Shown one piece after another: positions 10,830 to 25,100 of a DNA stretch of 64,000 bases. Each line of letters starts with the position of its first letter. The first letter of the stretch is position 1. The translations under genes were made by a program, and so were the position numbers. Below the pieces are notes generated by a model. The model saw only the letters and a program-made list of their open reading frames with translations, was not told the DNA's origin and made no database searches. This DNA comes from Lumbricus terrestris (lineage: Eukaryota; Annelida; Clitellata; Crassiclitellata; Lumbricidae), in the NCBI GenBank assembly GCA_949752735.1, contig OX457047.1:32709280-32773279 (forward strand), written 5' to 3'.

Positions 10830-12560
10830 CCCTATGTTTAAGGTGTTACTGAATGACAAAGATGTGAGTCCTTGTAAAATTATTATATATAATTAAGTGA
10901 TCTTAATGGGCCATCCTTAGAAAGTTGGGGATCCAGTCCTCAAACTGAAGTACAATTGGTCATGTTGCTAAATTTTATTACAAATACACTGTTGAAAAAT
11001 ATTCGTACTGATAACATTGTGAGTTACAGTGAAAAGAAACAAACTCTCTGTTTCACAAAAAGAACAATAATTTTAAAAAAACAGGCACATGCTTCTTTTG
11101 ACATAACAAAACAATACTGCAGAAACTAGGTTATCACACAGTGATTCACATTCTAATTTCAAGTCAATAATATCAACAATACGCATATCTAAACTAATCT
11201 AAAATTTCTATAATTATGGTGCTGGTATGTAAGTGATGCAGAAGTTTTTATAAACTACCAATTTTGCAGAAGATGAGTGCTCTGACCAAGCGGCAGCCTG
11301 TAAGAGAGAGTTTGATGAACGAGCCAAGTTCATGTTAAGAGATTTAAATAATTAAATAAATAGCAATAATAAGACAACGTATAGAGAGCTCAGTGGATGA
11401 AAAAGAAACTGTACACGAGTTCCAAAAATTAATGGCTCTCATGTGATTGTTTAAAGAGATAGGACTGAGTTGTGATTTAAATGCGTCCTCGCATACGGTT
11501 CCATGCACGTATTGACAGGTATGATCAATGCTATCACAGACTAGGTGAAACAATAACTTGTTCAAAAAGTGCAAAACCATACAATTAAAACCAATTATCC
11601 CATGGGAATTTCCCCTAGTTCTTTTGAAATCAAGGGAAGCACATTAGAGACAATTTAAGCATTTCACAAAATTATAATGTCTAGTTAATTAATGCACATT
11701 ATAAATTTTTCGTCAATTACACTAATTAAATTACCAGTAGTACAGTAGGCTATCTTTTGCTATTGCTAAAAAAATTATACACTGCATGAGTGACTGAGCC
11801 TTACACACCACAAAAATTCTAGCTACATATCAACTAAAATCTTCTCCCAAAAAACTTAGTCTATCCAGAGATTGATGAATTAAAAGTTATCTGTCAGGTG
11901 TGTTGTAAAATATATATCGCTCCCTTTTCCAAAAGCTGCTAGTGAAGTACATATAATTCAATTCAATAAGTAATCAATACAACGTTCAACCAGCATCTAT
12001 CCACAACACAAAAACATTAAAAAAATCACATGCTTCCAGGCTTAGTAGTTTCGAAAACACATCACAGAATCTTCTCCAGTAAAATTTCTATTTGTAACTC
12101 ATCGTATCACTGATACCGTGGGCATAGTGGATTGATCCAGACTACGTGAACACATCCAATGAATGGTCAAAATAACAGATGGGAGTAGGCAAATATCTAC
12201 AAGAGCAAGACCTGATCAGTGCTACAGTCTATCAACTGTAAAACAGTCGGTGATGGTGATGGAGTTCATCATACCGTAATCAATGCAGTGACGATATTTC
12301 ACTGAAACTATCCAACATATAATTTTTGTCGTAGATGTCAAATGTTTTAGGCACTGCCTGTTAGAGTCTTCACTGCCAATCACTTGATGAGCAATTGGAA
12401 ATTCCTCACTCGTTGCACTCTGCCAGTGCCAGTCCCAAGCCTGGATCGACGGGGGAGGGCGTTGCTAATGGTCTTTGTTATCACATAGTGAAGTTAAACT
12501 GCAACTACTACTACATGCATTGGCTGCATACATGTAATTGCACGATGGATGATCTCTTTA
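10830..12560. other. Spacer with no recognised gene
   Basis: AT-rich sequence with only short, unconvincing open frames. No gene, tRNA or clear repeat was recognised. Confidence 0.5.
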
Positions 12561-13218
12561 AATCCAGGGCTGTTTGCAAGGAATTTTTAGAACTGCACAA
12601 ACCCTTTCTTTGCTTTCCCATCTAGACGGGCAGTACTATATTTTTTCATATGATGTACCTCCAAAAAATTTGTGACAAGCTGGATTTGCGTTAAAACAAT
12701 TTAGAATTAAAAGTTATACATGCAAAACAAGATAGCACGAAATGTGTACATTGCTATCTTAGTAGGAACATAATAAACGACGCACTATTTTCTTAGCGTA
12801 GTTGGACGTTTTGCGTCATTTCTGAGCGCTATAGTATGAGTAAATTGGCATGTTGACGTTTAGCGGTCTTCATCGTAGGTTAATATTTTCTGCGAAATAA
12901 TCAAAATTTCTTGTTTTAATTTGGAAATCTTATTAGTTTTATGTCATTAATTAACGCGAGTTTTTTTCCTGGGACCAAGTCCCAGGTTTGCTAAGAATTG
13001 TGAACTTTTATTATTAGTAATTTATATTGTGATTCTAAACGGCCTGGTGTGCTATGATCCAAAGCGAATTGATTTTGGACATAACCTTGTTTAACCAAAA
13101 CCTAGCCTCTTACCATCTAGCAGGGGTGCAACCAGAGGTTATTTAAAATGGTTACCCACACGGTAAAAGTCTAGAACGGCTCGGTAGCACGCGGTAGCAC
13201 GTAAACATGTAGTATGGC

Positions 13219-13554
13219 CGTCACAGATATAGATAGAATAGAGCGGTCTCACCTACGGCAATTGATAGCCCAATGTTTCACAACCCTGTGACCTACCTCG
13301 ATCGATAACCCAAAGTTTACGCGAAAGTTAGTGAGTTAGCCATTGATCAGAATAAAATGTTTAAGTGTCACGCGACACCGGCACTGTCCATAGGTAGATT
13401 TTGCTGTATTCTTTAGCTTATTTAAGCGTATATTAATATTTATGAAAATATACCTTTTCATGGTATTTTGACAACTAGATGACTTACTTTCGTGGAAACA
13501 TTGGGCTATCTATAGCCTAAGTGAGACCGCTCTATTCTGCCATTATCTGTGACG
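13219..13554. mobile_element. MITE with about 65-bp terminal inverted repeats
   Basis: The left arm starts CGTCACAGATATAGATAGAA then TAGAGCGGTCTCAC. The right arm is the inverted form, GTGAGACCGCTCTATTCTGC then TATCTGTGACG. Both inner arms contain a version of GATAGCCCAATGTTTC. Flanking TA dinucleotides could be a mariner-like target duplication, but this is not certain. No transposase. Confidence 0.8.
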
Positions 13555-14026
13555 ACTATATTGTTTACTTGCTACCGAGGCATTCTAGACCTCTACCGAC
13601 CAACACAATTTTTCCAACTCCAGTTGGTTTTTTGGGGTGGGGTGGGTCACGTGGGTGGGACCTCATTTCTATCTAAGACACTAGAATATCTATCTCCAGT
13701 TTCTCCATTACCTTGGTCAATCTTTTTTTTAAACGTGCAGTTGTACACAAAATGTGCAGTTCTAAATGGATTTGTGCAGTTGTAGAAGCACTCCTGTACA
13801 GTTAAAACTAGCAAAAGAGGTCATTCTCCTCTGACTGTAAGTAACTAACCATGGAGGATGGGAAAGGAAAGAAAGGATTTTACAGTTCTAAAAATTCCTT
13901 AAAACAGCCCTGTAATGGAGGATGAAGTGCGTGTTGAGTGAAGTGGCTGAATGGTGAACAACCGACGAAGATAGGACGGCTGCGATGATTGCAGTGTATA
14001 GTAAGTGAGTGATAGTACTTTGTACT

Positions 14027-14999
14027 CTATGCGTTCAGGCATTTTGATTCAGTGAAGTGATTTCTGGACAGTAGTGATGTGGTGGTGTTTGGGGTTTTGG
14101 TGATAGCACAGGCAATGTCATTCTGGATTGCTTGGAGGTGGTTTATTTGGGTGATATCAATGTTTAGGAAGAGCGAATTGCAATAGTCAAGTTTCGCATT
14201 AACTATAGATGTTGCTATTGTGGATGCAGTTTTAAAGTCGAGAATAGGGTGGATTCTGCGATGGTCGAGGATATGCATGAAGCAATAGGTAGATTAGGGT
14301 GATGTGGTCGGGGAAGCTAAGGTTTTGATCAAAAATCGCACGTAGGTTTCGAACAGGAGAATTTTCTGTAAATATGTAAGTGGATGCAGAGTCAAAGTTG
14401 ATAGAAATAGAAGGATATGAGATTTTCTTCAGTTGCTCACACAGGCCTATAAGAATTCATTCAGTTTTCTAAAGAGTAGTGGATTCAAGCACAGGAGATT
14501 GGGTGTCATCCAGGAGGAGATTTGGGTAATCACATTAAGAAGATGATCTATTGAGGTTGAGAAGCTTCTTGGGGAGAATGAGATGGACAATTGGGTGTCA
14601 TTAGCATATAGGTGATGGTCAACTGCGGATGCTTTGATGAGTGAGCTGAGTGGAGTTGTGTAATAGAAAGAACAGTAGGGGCCCAAGAACAGAACCTTGA
14701 GGTGCACCGCAGGTGAGAGGACAAAACCGGGATGATGTCCAGGTGTTTGACAGAGAATGAGTGGGAAGAGAGAGATATGACTGAATCCACAGGAGAGCAG
14801 TATCGGTAAATCCAAACCAGGAAGACAGTCTTTGGAGTAATATCAGGTGCTCAATGGTGTCGAAGGTTGCAGAGATATTAAGAAGGCAGAGACAGGAGAC
14901 TTGCTGATTTGAGATGGTAGAGACAACTTTATTGAGACATCCGATGGGCTTAAGGACCTCCCCTTTGTCGGTTCCAGTCATACCTAACTCAAGGAACAC
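14027..14999 (-). mobile_element. Degenerate LINE reverse-transcriptase fragment (CR1/L2-like), minus strand
   Basis: On the minus strand, several frames give RT blocks in the right order: AFDTIEHLILLQRLSSWFG (palm A region), GAPQGSVLGPLLF (motif B), YANDTQLSIS (a decayed FADD motif), then KLDYCNSLFLNI and INHLQAIQND near 14,150-14,220. Frames shift repeatedly, so the copy is dead. Confidence 0.85.
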
Positions 15000-15275
15000 A
15001 TTTATGATGAACTTCCTCCTCCCATCTGTCTCGTTACTCCAGTCTTGACCTCTGGTTCTCTTACTAAAACTGCTATGTCTGAGTCACGACCATTTGATTA
15101 CTGCAATGACCTTCTTATTGGTCTTTCTGAGGTCCGTCTATGTCCCATTCAATCTGTCCTTAATGCTGCTGGTCGACTGATTGCTTGATTCCTAAATACT
15201 CTCATAATTATATTATAGCTTATGGTCAACCAACTACACTGACTTCCTCTTTCTACTCGCATCCAATATCTCAGA
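15000..15275 (+). mobile_element. LINE reverse-transcriptase fragment, plus strand
   Basis: The plus strand gives DYCNDLLIGLSEVRLCPIQS, then LNAAGRLIA and LPLSTRIQYLR, a block typical of the CR1/L2 RT thumb region. It lies head to head with the minus-strand fragment ending at 14,999. Confidence 0.75.
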
Positions 15276-15329
15276 GTCCAATATGACGCTTCTAAGTGAA
15301 GTGAGAGCTGAGATATTACAAAATTTCTA

Positions 15330-15845
15330 TTTCGGTCGCCATTTTTGAAAATGGCTGCTATTGAGACCATTGGGAACTTTGTAATGGCTCTATTGGAATC
15401 CTTGCCCCTAATAATATTTAGGGGCAAGGATTCCAATACATATTATGTATGTTTAGAGACCAAGATGATGATTCTAAATGGACTAAATGCTGAGATACTG
15501 ACAAACCCATATTTTTTGGGTCAGCCATTTTGGAAAATGGCCATCACTGAGGCCATGGCAAACTTTGCGATGACCACATTGGAATTCTTGCCCCTGAATA
15601 TTTATCTTTAGACACCAAGATGACGATTCTAAGTGAATTGGACTCTGAGAAAATGAAAAATCCATATTTCGGTCGCCATTTTGGAAAATGGCTGCCATTG
15701 AGACCATTGTGAACATTGTAATGGGCTTGCTCGATTCCTTGCCCTGAAATGTGTATGTTTTGACACCAAGATGACGATTCAAAGTGAATTGGAACCTGAG
15801 ATATTGAAAAATCTGTAAATCGGTCGGCCATTTTGAATTGGGCCC
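15330..15845. repeat. Diverged tandem repeat of about 140-155 bp with GCCATTTTGGAAAATGGC motif
   Basis: Three to four copies. Each has an ACCAAGATGACGATTC box, a CTGAGATATTGAAAAAT box, and a near-palindromic CCATTTTGGAAAATGGC box followed by a TTGAGACCATTGTGAAC box. Open frames on both strands come from the repeat. Confidence 0.8.
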
Positions 15846-16134
15846 TATAGAACAGGGCCCGGTGGCCCAATTTTTGGCTATCTTCACTACAGTGTATTAC
15901 AGTATATTACAGTTGCATTTGGCATATTTTCAGCTTGTCACAAATTTTTTTGAGGTATTGCCACCCAACGATCCTACTAATCCTCCATGGCAAATTACTT
16001 CCACTAGCAGGACAATGACCTGTTTCACTAGTTTTTACTGCACAGAATTGCTTCTACAAATGCACAGATCCATTTAGAACTGCACATTTTGTGTACAACT
16101 GCACGCTAAAAAGCCCTGATTTAATCCTTGCGAA

Positions 16135-19100
16135 TCATACAATGAGATGTTGATTTCTGTCCAGTACAAGCAATTCCAGGTAGGCACGTCTCTTCTTTTT
16201 GAATGACTTTGCAATAAGTGCCGCGCATTCCTCGTGGTCCAGGCCAAACAGTGACCGTCCATCCACAGCCACTAAGATCTGACCTTCCTGCAAGTCTGAG
16301 GTATAGGCACATCCACTGTCCTGTGCATGAAAAAGACACATGCCAGAGTATTAATTGCAAGTCACATGATTAAATTTTACAGTTTTATTTGGCCACACTG
16401 AGGTTGGGAGCGCCTCTGGGTAGCCCCATTGAAGTAGTGCTATAAAAATGCATCCAATGAATGAATGAATTAATTAATTAATTTTTATTTTAACAGTGTT
16501 ATCATATATTCATCAAACATCAATATCTCATGACAATATATCTATTGATAGGGCTAAGTAACTGCACTAGAAGGACTTGCTCAATGTTCCTAGAAGCTAT
16601 TTCCATAGGGAGGCTCAAACCCTGGTCACTCAACATCACATGGAAGCACTCTAACGGTCTAACCTATTGGTTACTGTGTCCAATGCATACATTTCTGGAT
16701 GAGATCCTTAACCATAACCGGCCTTTTCAATGGATAACATGTCATTTAAGTTCCCTGTCTACAGACTATGCTAGCCAAAGATTCAAATCACTCAAATACG
16801 GTATAGCCATCATTGATGGGTAAACCAGTATTCACACACGCACACAGCACACAATTGCACTAGATAAATTTATCACAAAATTAATAAGCATAACACTTAT
16901 ATTGTGCCCTATGCACCATGTAGGCCTATGTATAATTGTAGGCCCTATAAGCAAAAGTTCTACCTGGATTTTGGCAATTTTTGGATTTGGCTGTCGGGTG
17001 TTTGCACCGCCCTCTATGGCAATGCCTAGAGTTGGCTTGATCTTGTAAACCTTGATGAGTTGGAGTTCTCCAGATGGAGCTTTTAAGGCGGAGTATGCTG
17101 ATGATGACGTGGAAAGATCTTGGTTACGGGAACTGACACTCGGTGGCAATTTCTGGAATATTACAGAGTGGTTGCCAAAAAGGAAAATGTTCACTATCAT
17201 AGTGTCCTTGCAAATTAATTAATAACTAGATAAGTTAAATTAACAATTACACTCTAATTCCAAATTAATTAATAACTAGAATAAGTTAAATTAACAATTA
17301 CACTCTAATTGCAAATTAATTAATAAAGTTAGAATAAATTAAATTAATAATTACACTCTAATTGCGAATTAACATAGCTAGGCCTATATCAGTTAAATTA
17401 ATTAATCGCAAATTAATATAACTATATCAGCAAATTAATATAACTATTTCATTGAAATTAATAATTACACTTACTTCAGATTAATCATTTTAATTTCTTC
17501 TAAACTATGAATGATGTTTAGCCAATAATTAAAATTACTTTTCTTGCAAATTTTTTCAACATCTTCAATGCAGATTATACAATATTTAAACAAATAAAAC
17601 AGATTAGTTAAATACCTACATGCTGATTAAAAGAGAAGTCTCTCATGATGTATGAGGTCCATTACCTGACTGACGTCACTGGTCTGCGAATTTCCTTGAG
17701 AGTTTGAAGAATTTTCCCGCCCAAAGGAATAATGGCCGTGATCCACAAAGCTCTTTGCAAATTTATGCTCACTCCTTGATTTTCTGGAAGATTCTGAAAG
17801 TGATGCAGCATCCGTCAATTCCAACGTTGCTTCGGCCATATCGCTCAGACCATCACCAGTATCAAGATAGGCATAGACAGCAGAGGCCTCTAACTCATTG
17901 CCAATTTTTTCTCTGCCTTTTCCATTTCTCCCATTTTCGGCATTTTGTCCACTCATCTGAAAATTTGAACGTGGTGGGAAACCTGTGGTACTGCGACTGC
18001 CCGCTCCCAAAGACATCATCTGACTCTGGGCAACTGATGCTTCTGAGGGCTGGTATCGGGTTGGACTTCCATCATTGCTCCCTCTGGCGAACAGTTCCGC
18101 ATTTCCTTCATCGTCCAACAGATCATCCGTTCCATTGTTGTCGTAGTTGAACTGGTGAAGTTCGTAGACGGTGTCGAGCGTCGTAGGTCGGCTGCTCTTG
18201 AAAACGTTGCTCAATCTTCCTCCGAACTTCTGTCCAGAATTGCTCGTCTGGTCTGATGTATGTGTTCGGCCTTGTGCTCTCTGCAGAGTGGTTTCTTTGT
18301 GATAAAAAGTGTTTGACAGAAGGCCACCACCATCCTGGTGTTTGCCTAGTGGTGTCTGCTGTCTCACTGCTCTCAGGTGGACTTGTGCGTAATATGGTAG
18401 GACTTCGAGTGTCTCAAAACTCTCTGAACCGTTAACTTCCGGTTTTGTCTCAATTGAGCTGATTTTCCTAAAACAGGTTTTCAATAAATAACTTATACCT
18501 TCAGGTAGGCTAATGGAAGAAAATTAAGGATGTCAGAAGACCATGGTTCGGATTAACCGAAAATTCGTCTGCACTGACAAAACAGACAGAAAACACAAAA
18601 CGGTAGAATAACAGAGTTTGATAAACGCTGCTCGTGGCACCCTCTCCACACGCCAAAGACAGTCATGTCGCTCATCTCTTATGGAGTCATCCATTTAGCT
18701 TGTTCCCAGAAATCTGGAAAAACTAACCTCCTTGTACGCATGTGCACCTTTTATTTCCTCCCTCCCCGAACCAGCATACAGATGCCTGATACACCCCGAA
18801 TCCTATAAAATGACCTATATGTATTCCATGCCGAAATAATCCTTGATAGCAGTCGGAGCTACGTTGGGCATCAAGGCCAATCCTAAAGAATTATTATGGA
18901 GGTTTGAACCCTCTCAATTTCAATGTGTACCTATATCATAGTTTGGGTTTTTGGGTTTGAACCCCCCCCATTACCAAACTCTTCAATGCCTCTATGTGCA
19001 AAAGCTAAGCAGATGGCCCCTTGCCTAAATAATATTATTTATATGTGCATAATTATATTCAACCCAAAGCCTTCTAATTTTCTTATACATACTGGATTTA

Positions 19101-22100
19101 GTTATGCTTTTGCGTATGTGCATATACTGTGTTTGCATGAACTTTACATGCTATATATGTCGTACATGGATTGCATAATACAGTGTATTTTTGTAAATTT
19201 TGTATATATAATATAATATATGTCGTACATGGGTTGCATAGACCATTGCTGGAATGAGTCTTCCTTGAAACTGTTGTCATCATCATCAGTTGCAACCGCC
19301 TTGTCCATCTGCTCAACGTTCTTCTACAACATATATCGACAGAAGAGGTTTATAAACACGATTTCATGTATCACTATCTTCCACAACTATAGCCAGCATG
19401 CAAGGGCATTGACCATGAATTATATGATATAAGATATTAATGATATCAGATGGTGATAACAAATTAAAAGGTGACAGAAGGGTAGGTGGATTTAAAATGC
19501 ACCAGTGTTTAATGTGGATCTACAACCAACTGTTTTAACTCTGAACATCATCCACCATATAGTCGTCTGTCGAACTACTTGCCTGCCTCTCCGAATCTTA
19601 ACCCTCTGCCTATCGACTTTGTTTTCATTGAGCGCAACGTAGCTTCTTGGGTACTGTAAAAGTTCCGATTACAAACTGCGTTGTGTCAGAATTCGTGTCA
19701 ATATGATGCAAACATTGTTTTAAAATGGCTCCGGTGTTTAACCTCAAAGTACTTCACATGAAAAACGATTAAACTTGCCACAGATTTTCCATTTCGATAA
19801 TTTCCTTCATCGTGATGAACATCTGCGACGACTTTTACCCCAGAAATTCCATTTGTTCGAGATACTCGAGACTCTTCTTTCTGCTGATCGTTGTGCCATG
19901 GAGACTTTTTCCGCTGTTTAAATTTAACAATATCAGTACAACCATATTCTGTTACTTTTGAAATTATTATGGCAGAAATTCTCATTTGATAGCATCAGCA
20001 ACAAATTCAATCCAATACACAGTTTGGCAGTTGAGGTTATAGATGAACTTCCTCTTAGCATCTGCCACAGAAACATCTGCAATATAAATTCTAAAACCTA
20101 AAAGGAATAGGTCTATTCTTACTTGCCATGAGCAAACGCAGATATTTTTGCGGGTGGCAAAGCGCAATGGTCATGGTCACATTTGTTAGCAAGAGCTTGT
20201 AAAATGCAAATCGGGAAATTAAGAACATAGGCATTTCTTCAAAGAGGTGCCTAAATTCAAATATTTCCAGTTTTATTTTTTATCATTAGTATAATTTTTA
20301 GGTATCTCAAATCCTACAATTTAGCTGTGGCAGGGCTGGGAGCGCCTCTGAGTGGAATTTCTTGAAGAGGTGCTATAAAAATTCTTGAAATGAATGAATA
20401 ACTGCTTAAGTGTAAAGAAATTTGCTAGGAAACCAAAAAAGTAGCAATTAAAAAATAGATGTCAATTTCCAGGAGGGGGAAGTGCCCCTCTTGCCCCTAT
20501 TTGTGAATGCCCATGTTACCTGCATAGGTGCCAGGTAGCCGTCACTGTCCTCATCACTCGTAACAGATTTGTAGAAGAAATTCCTGCCATCAAAGTCGTA
20601 GATCTCTTTTATGGCCTTCCTTAGTGGCTCCATTTCATCAACGAACTACAAGTGCAACAACACCATTTTTTTTATTTTGTTGCAGGTAAGCTGTACTTAT
20701 ATGAAGAGGTGTACTTATATGAAGAGGTGGAAAAGGCGGTGACGCCGGTGAATCACTTGAAGAAAGGTAAAAGCCCTGGAACGGATGGAATAACAGGAGA
20801 AATGATACAAGCTGGAGGGAAGGACATGATAAAATCAATCCACGAGATATGTAAACTAGTATGGCAAGAGGGAACAGTACCAGAGGAATGGACAAAATCC
20901 ATACTTGTAACAATACCAAAGAAAGGAGATCTAACCCTATGTACAAACTATATAGAATAATTGCACTGATAAATCATATGGGGAAGGTGCTCATGATAAT
21001 TCTCCTAAATCGGCTGAAGGCAAGAACGGAGCAATACATGTCGGATGAGCAGGCAGGGTTTAGAAAGGATAGAAGTACTGTTCAACAAATCCTGATGTTA
21101 AGATTAATTGCAGAAAAAGCCAAAAGGAAAAACAAACATGTCTATAACTGTTTTATTGATTTTCAAAAGGCATTTGATTCCATCAAGCATGAGGTAACTT
21201 GGGCAATATTGGAATCCTATGGAGTAGGCGAGAGACTGATAGAAATCTTAAAGAATATTGCAGAGAGGTCAAAGTCCGCAGTAAGAGTCGGATGGGATGT
21301 AGGAGGGTGGTTTTTGACTACAATAGGCACAAGACAGGGTGATCCAATTTCACCAAACACATTTATTTCATACTTGGAAAGAGTAATGGAGAATACTCAG
21401 GAGAATTCAACTGGAGTCTCTGTACAAGGAGAGCAAATTAATAACTTGCGATTTGCAGATGACATTGACTTACTGGAGTATAGTTGCGAAAGGTTACAAG
21501 AAAGTGTAGGTGGGCTAAATAAGGATGCACAAAGGGCTGGGTTAAGGATAAATGTGGACAAAACAAAAACAATGGTGTTTGGGAGAGAAACAATAGACAA
21601 GGAAATCAAAGTGCAAGATCAGACGATTGAAAATGTAACACAGTTTGTGTACCTGGGCAGCCTGTTGACGTGGAATAACGACTGCACAAAAGAAATAAAG
21701 ACAAGAATAGTAAAAGCAAAAGGAGCCATGGCAGGACTGAACACCATCTGGAGCAGCAAGCAAATAAGTTACAGGACTAAATTGAACGTCTTAATGACAT
21801 GTGTGTTCAGCACAGCACTATACGCATGTGAGGCATGGTCCATGGACTGTCAAGAAGACGGATCGAGATAAGATATTGGCCTTTGAAATGTATTGCTATA
21901 GAAGAATATTACATCTGAATTGGACAATGAAGGTTACAAACAAGGAGATTCGTAGCAGGTTAAATATAAAAGAAGACCTTATGCAGAAAGTAATGAGGAG
22001 GAAACTCAGCCTATTCGGACACATATATGTAGAATGGAGGATGACAGAAAGATAAAAAGTGTGATGCTGGGAAGTATGGATGGTAATGGAAGAAGAGGAC

Positions 22101-25100
22101 GACCAAACAGAGAGTGGATAGACGACATCAAAGAGTGGTGTAATCAAGACATTTACAGCTTAAGCAGATCTGCTCAGGACCGCGGACTTTGGAGGAGAAC
22201 GATAAAGTGTGCATTGGACACCTACGGGTTGTTAACCCATGGATAATGATGATGATGATGAAGCTGTACTTAACTGGCTGGAGAGAATTTAATTGCAAAC
22301 CTGGATGTTCATAACTGAATAGAAGCCCTGATGAAAGTCATGATTTGCTTGAATGTTTGCTCTACAGTATATTCGTTTGCTTGTTTTTTTCCTCAAATCT
22401 AGTGCATTTCTAATGTTTACTGTTCTGAATTACTTACGTCTCAAGTGCATACAATAACACACACGCACACACACATATCAAATATATATATACATATAAA
22501 CTGTCCTATTTGGCTGTGGTTGGGCCACGAGCGCCTCTGAGTAGCCTACCTTCAAGAAAGAAGCGCTAAATAAGACTTCACAAACAAATATAATATTTAA
22601 TAATACATGAAAAATCAAGTAATGCACAGGAATTGTAATGCTTTTATAGAAGAGAGCATTACCTTGGCATTGTTGTTGTTGCTTTGGAGGCTGTTGCTAC
22701 TGGATGTGATGTTAGACAGGGAGTGTATGGCCCAGGAGTCATGCAGTGGAAACTGAGCTGCCACTGGCTGCACCTTAGAAAACCAAATGTAAATAACACA
22801 GCAATTAAGGTATCATTTTATCTGCAGGTTTACACATGAGTTAACATTTTAAAAGTCAAAAGAATATTTAATGCCAATAGAGTATTTAACAGGAAGCACC
22901 ATTTTGATTCTACTTCATTCTAGTCTCTCGGCTGACATTACTCCTTCAGATCTTTTACTCATACTCTATTCATTCGATGGACTTGTATAGCGCCCTTCCA
23001 CAAACCTACTCAAGAGCACTCCCAGCCCAGCCATGACAAAATTTTAAAAAATACTCAAGAGATTTATGAAGTGAAGCTTGATTGGTCAGATGCAATATAC
23101 GCAGCTTTCAGCATTGAAGGGAGGTCAATTTACGGTCTGCAATCACCGGTAACTCTGAGGTGAAATTAAAAAGGAAGTCAATCTGGAATCAACTCATAGA
23201 ATTTTGCATGAGACGACAATGATGCAAAGATTTGTCCTGAACAAGAAAAAGACAATTTCCAGATCAGATTCCTATTCGCTGATCAGTTTTTTTCAATATA
23301 AAGTAGTGAAATATCTTTGGAAGAGATGCAACCATGCTGCATAGTTTACCTCTCCATTTGTTTCCGCTCCTTGCTGTAGGGCCATCGAATCAAAATCGTC
23401 CAAGTCTTTTGGGAATATCAGGCCACGAATCTGAGCCATTAAGGACAGCTGAAGAAAAAATGTATCCAAGAATCACTCATAGAGAAATGCAAACACAAAT
23501 TGCATTATAAAATTAAATATCCACAACAACAACAGTTAAAAATCCAATACCTCCTCAATATTTACAAGAGAAGCAAACATTAGCGCACTTGCAAAGGTAC
23601 TCCTGAAGCATGTATCTTATGAGTCTCACATGAGCTGCAGGCCTGTGGTAAAAAATCTACAATTATTTGCACTTCTATCTGACATTGCTGAGCTTTTTCG
23701 ATTGTGGGCCCACCATCTGGAATGGCCTCCAGTTAGCCTTGTAATTGATGCATAGGCTAAACTTGCCTGCGTTTAATAAGTTGCTCAAATCCTACTTTTT
23801 TAGCTGTTTATGGGCTGGGAGTGACTCAGAGTAGGTCTCTTAAAGAGGTGCCACACCAATTCTCAGAATGAATACAATTTTAAGGACAAATAGAAGCAGC
23901 TATGGGTCAACAGGTCAAGCATACTTTCGCCTTTGTATCGAACAGCTGATAGAGAACAACAAGCAGGTGATCAACGGAAATAACAGAGTCCTGGTATTCG
24001 GAAAGGTAGTGCTTCATCTTTGTCAGTTCCTTTTTCGTCAGCAGTCGTTCCGCCTTGTGTTCCAGGGCAGCCATCTGAGACGCCTGACCGGAGCTCATGC
24101 TTAGCATCAGCTGCGAACCAAGGCCACGTGTAAACATCGACTGAAAAATCAAATAAATTGATCTAGAATAATTACAAGTCTGCACGCACCTCCGAGCATT
24201 GGATAGATTGGAAAATGCAGCTAACATATAAAGCATAAACAGTCTGTGTGAGCTATTTAGGAAGCTCTCTCTAGGAACCGAAAGCTTAATACCCAGTTAA
24301 AAAGGATATACGGTAGATCTGGTACAATTCACAAACACTAATTTATATGCAAATGGTCTTGATGCTTTATAGTAGTAATAATAATAATAGTAATAATAAT
24401 AATAATAATAAATTAATTATTTTTAAAATTAATAATAATAATAATAATAATATCACTGGCGACAGATCATGTGAAGCTTTCTTTCTTTATCAACCTTTGT
24501 TCATTTGCATTCAGAGCTACAACCTGTTCGCTTTCAAAGGTACTTTTGCCTCATACCCTGAAGACGAGGCCTGACCCACCAGACATACATTCTTGAAATA
24601 ATAATAGTCCCTAAGTAACTGGGGGAATGAAGTACCTACCAAAATAATAAAATAATAATAATAATAATAATAAAACCGATGTTAACAACCCTAGTCCTAC
24701 TACATATTTTACAATCACCCCCAGTTGAAAACCGAGTCAAATCTTATGGGCTAGCAGGTATTGAATCCATGCCCCTCATACATAGGTGCATTCCTATGTA
24801 GAGCAAGTTTAAACATTCAATTATTCTTTCAATTCTAATACTTATTTTGCACCTGTTAAAGATTATCTACTCAGAGGAGCTCTCCAACCAACTCTAATGA
24901 TGAAAAAGTTTTACAGAACAAAACAGAACAAAACTTGCCAGAAAGACAAAATAATGCTACTAACGTTTTCAGAATCTCCATATTTGTCCAGTATCTGAGA
25001 TCGACCGGAGTAGCTTTTACTATAAACAGCAAAATTTTTAGCAATTTTAACCAAACTGTGATTCCACAGAATTTCATTCAACCTTTCTTCAGCAGCATGA

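Larger units (their letters stand above)
12567..16121. mobile_element. Composite inverted-repeat nest with CAGGGCT termini
   Basis: The left end begins CAGGGCTGTTTGCAAGGAA followed by TTTTTAGAACTGCAC. The right end is the inverted form ending TAAAAAGCCCTG at 16,121. The flanks TTTAAATC and ATTTAATC agree at 6 of 8 positions, like a decayed hAT target duplication. Inside, about 13,735-13,870 and about 15,970-16,110 form a second long inverted repeat (shared GTGCAGTTGTACACAAAATG and TGTGCAGTTCTAAATGGAT). The interior also holds a MITE, LINE pieces and a minisatellite. The outer limits are an inference. Confidence 0.55.

Noticed and set aside
19741..19760. Alternative donor AA|GTACTT for whirlin exon 9 that would skip exon 10.
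   Set aside because: It is in phase, but the longer exon with GAG|GTTAAA plus the acidic exon 10 (19,323-19,244) is also in phase and uses an AG|GT junction. Kept only as a possible alternative.
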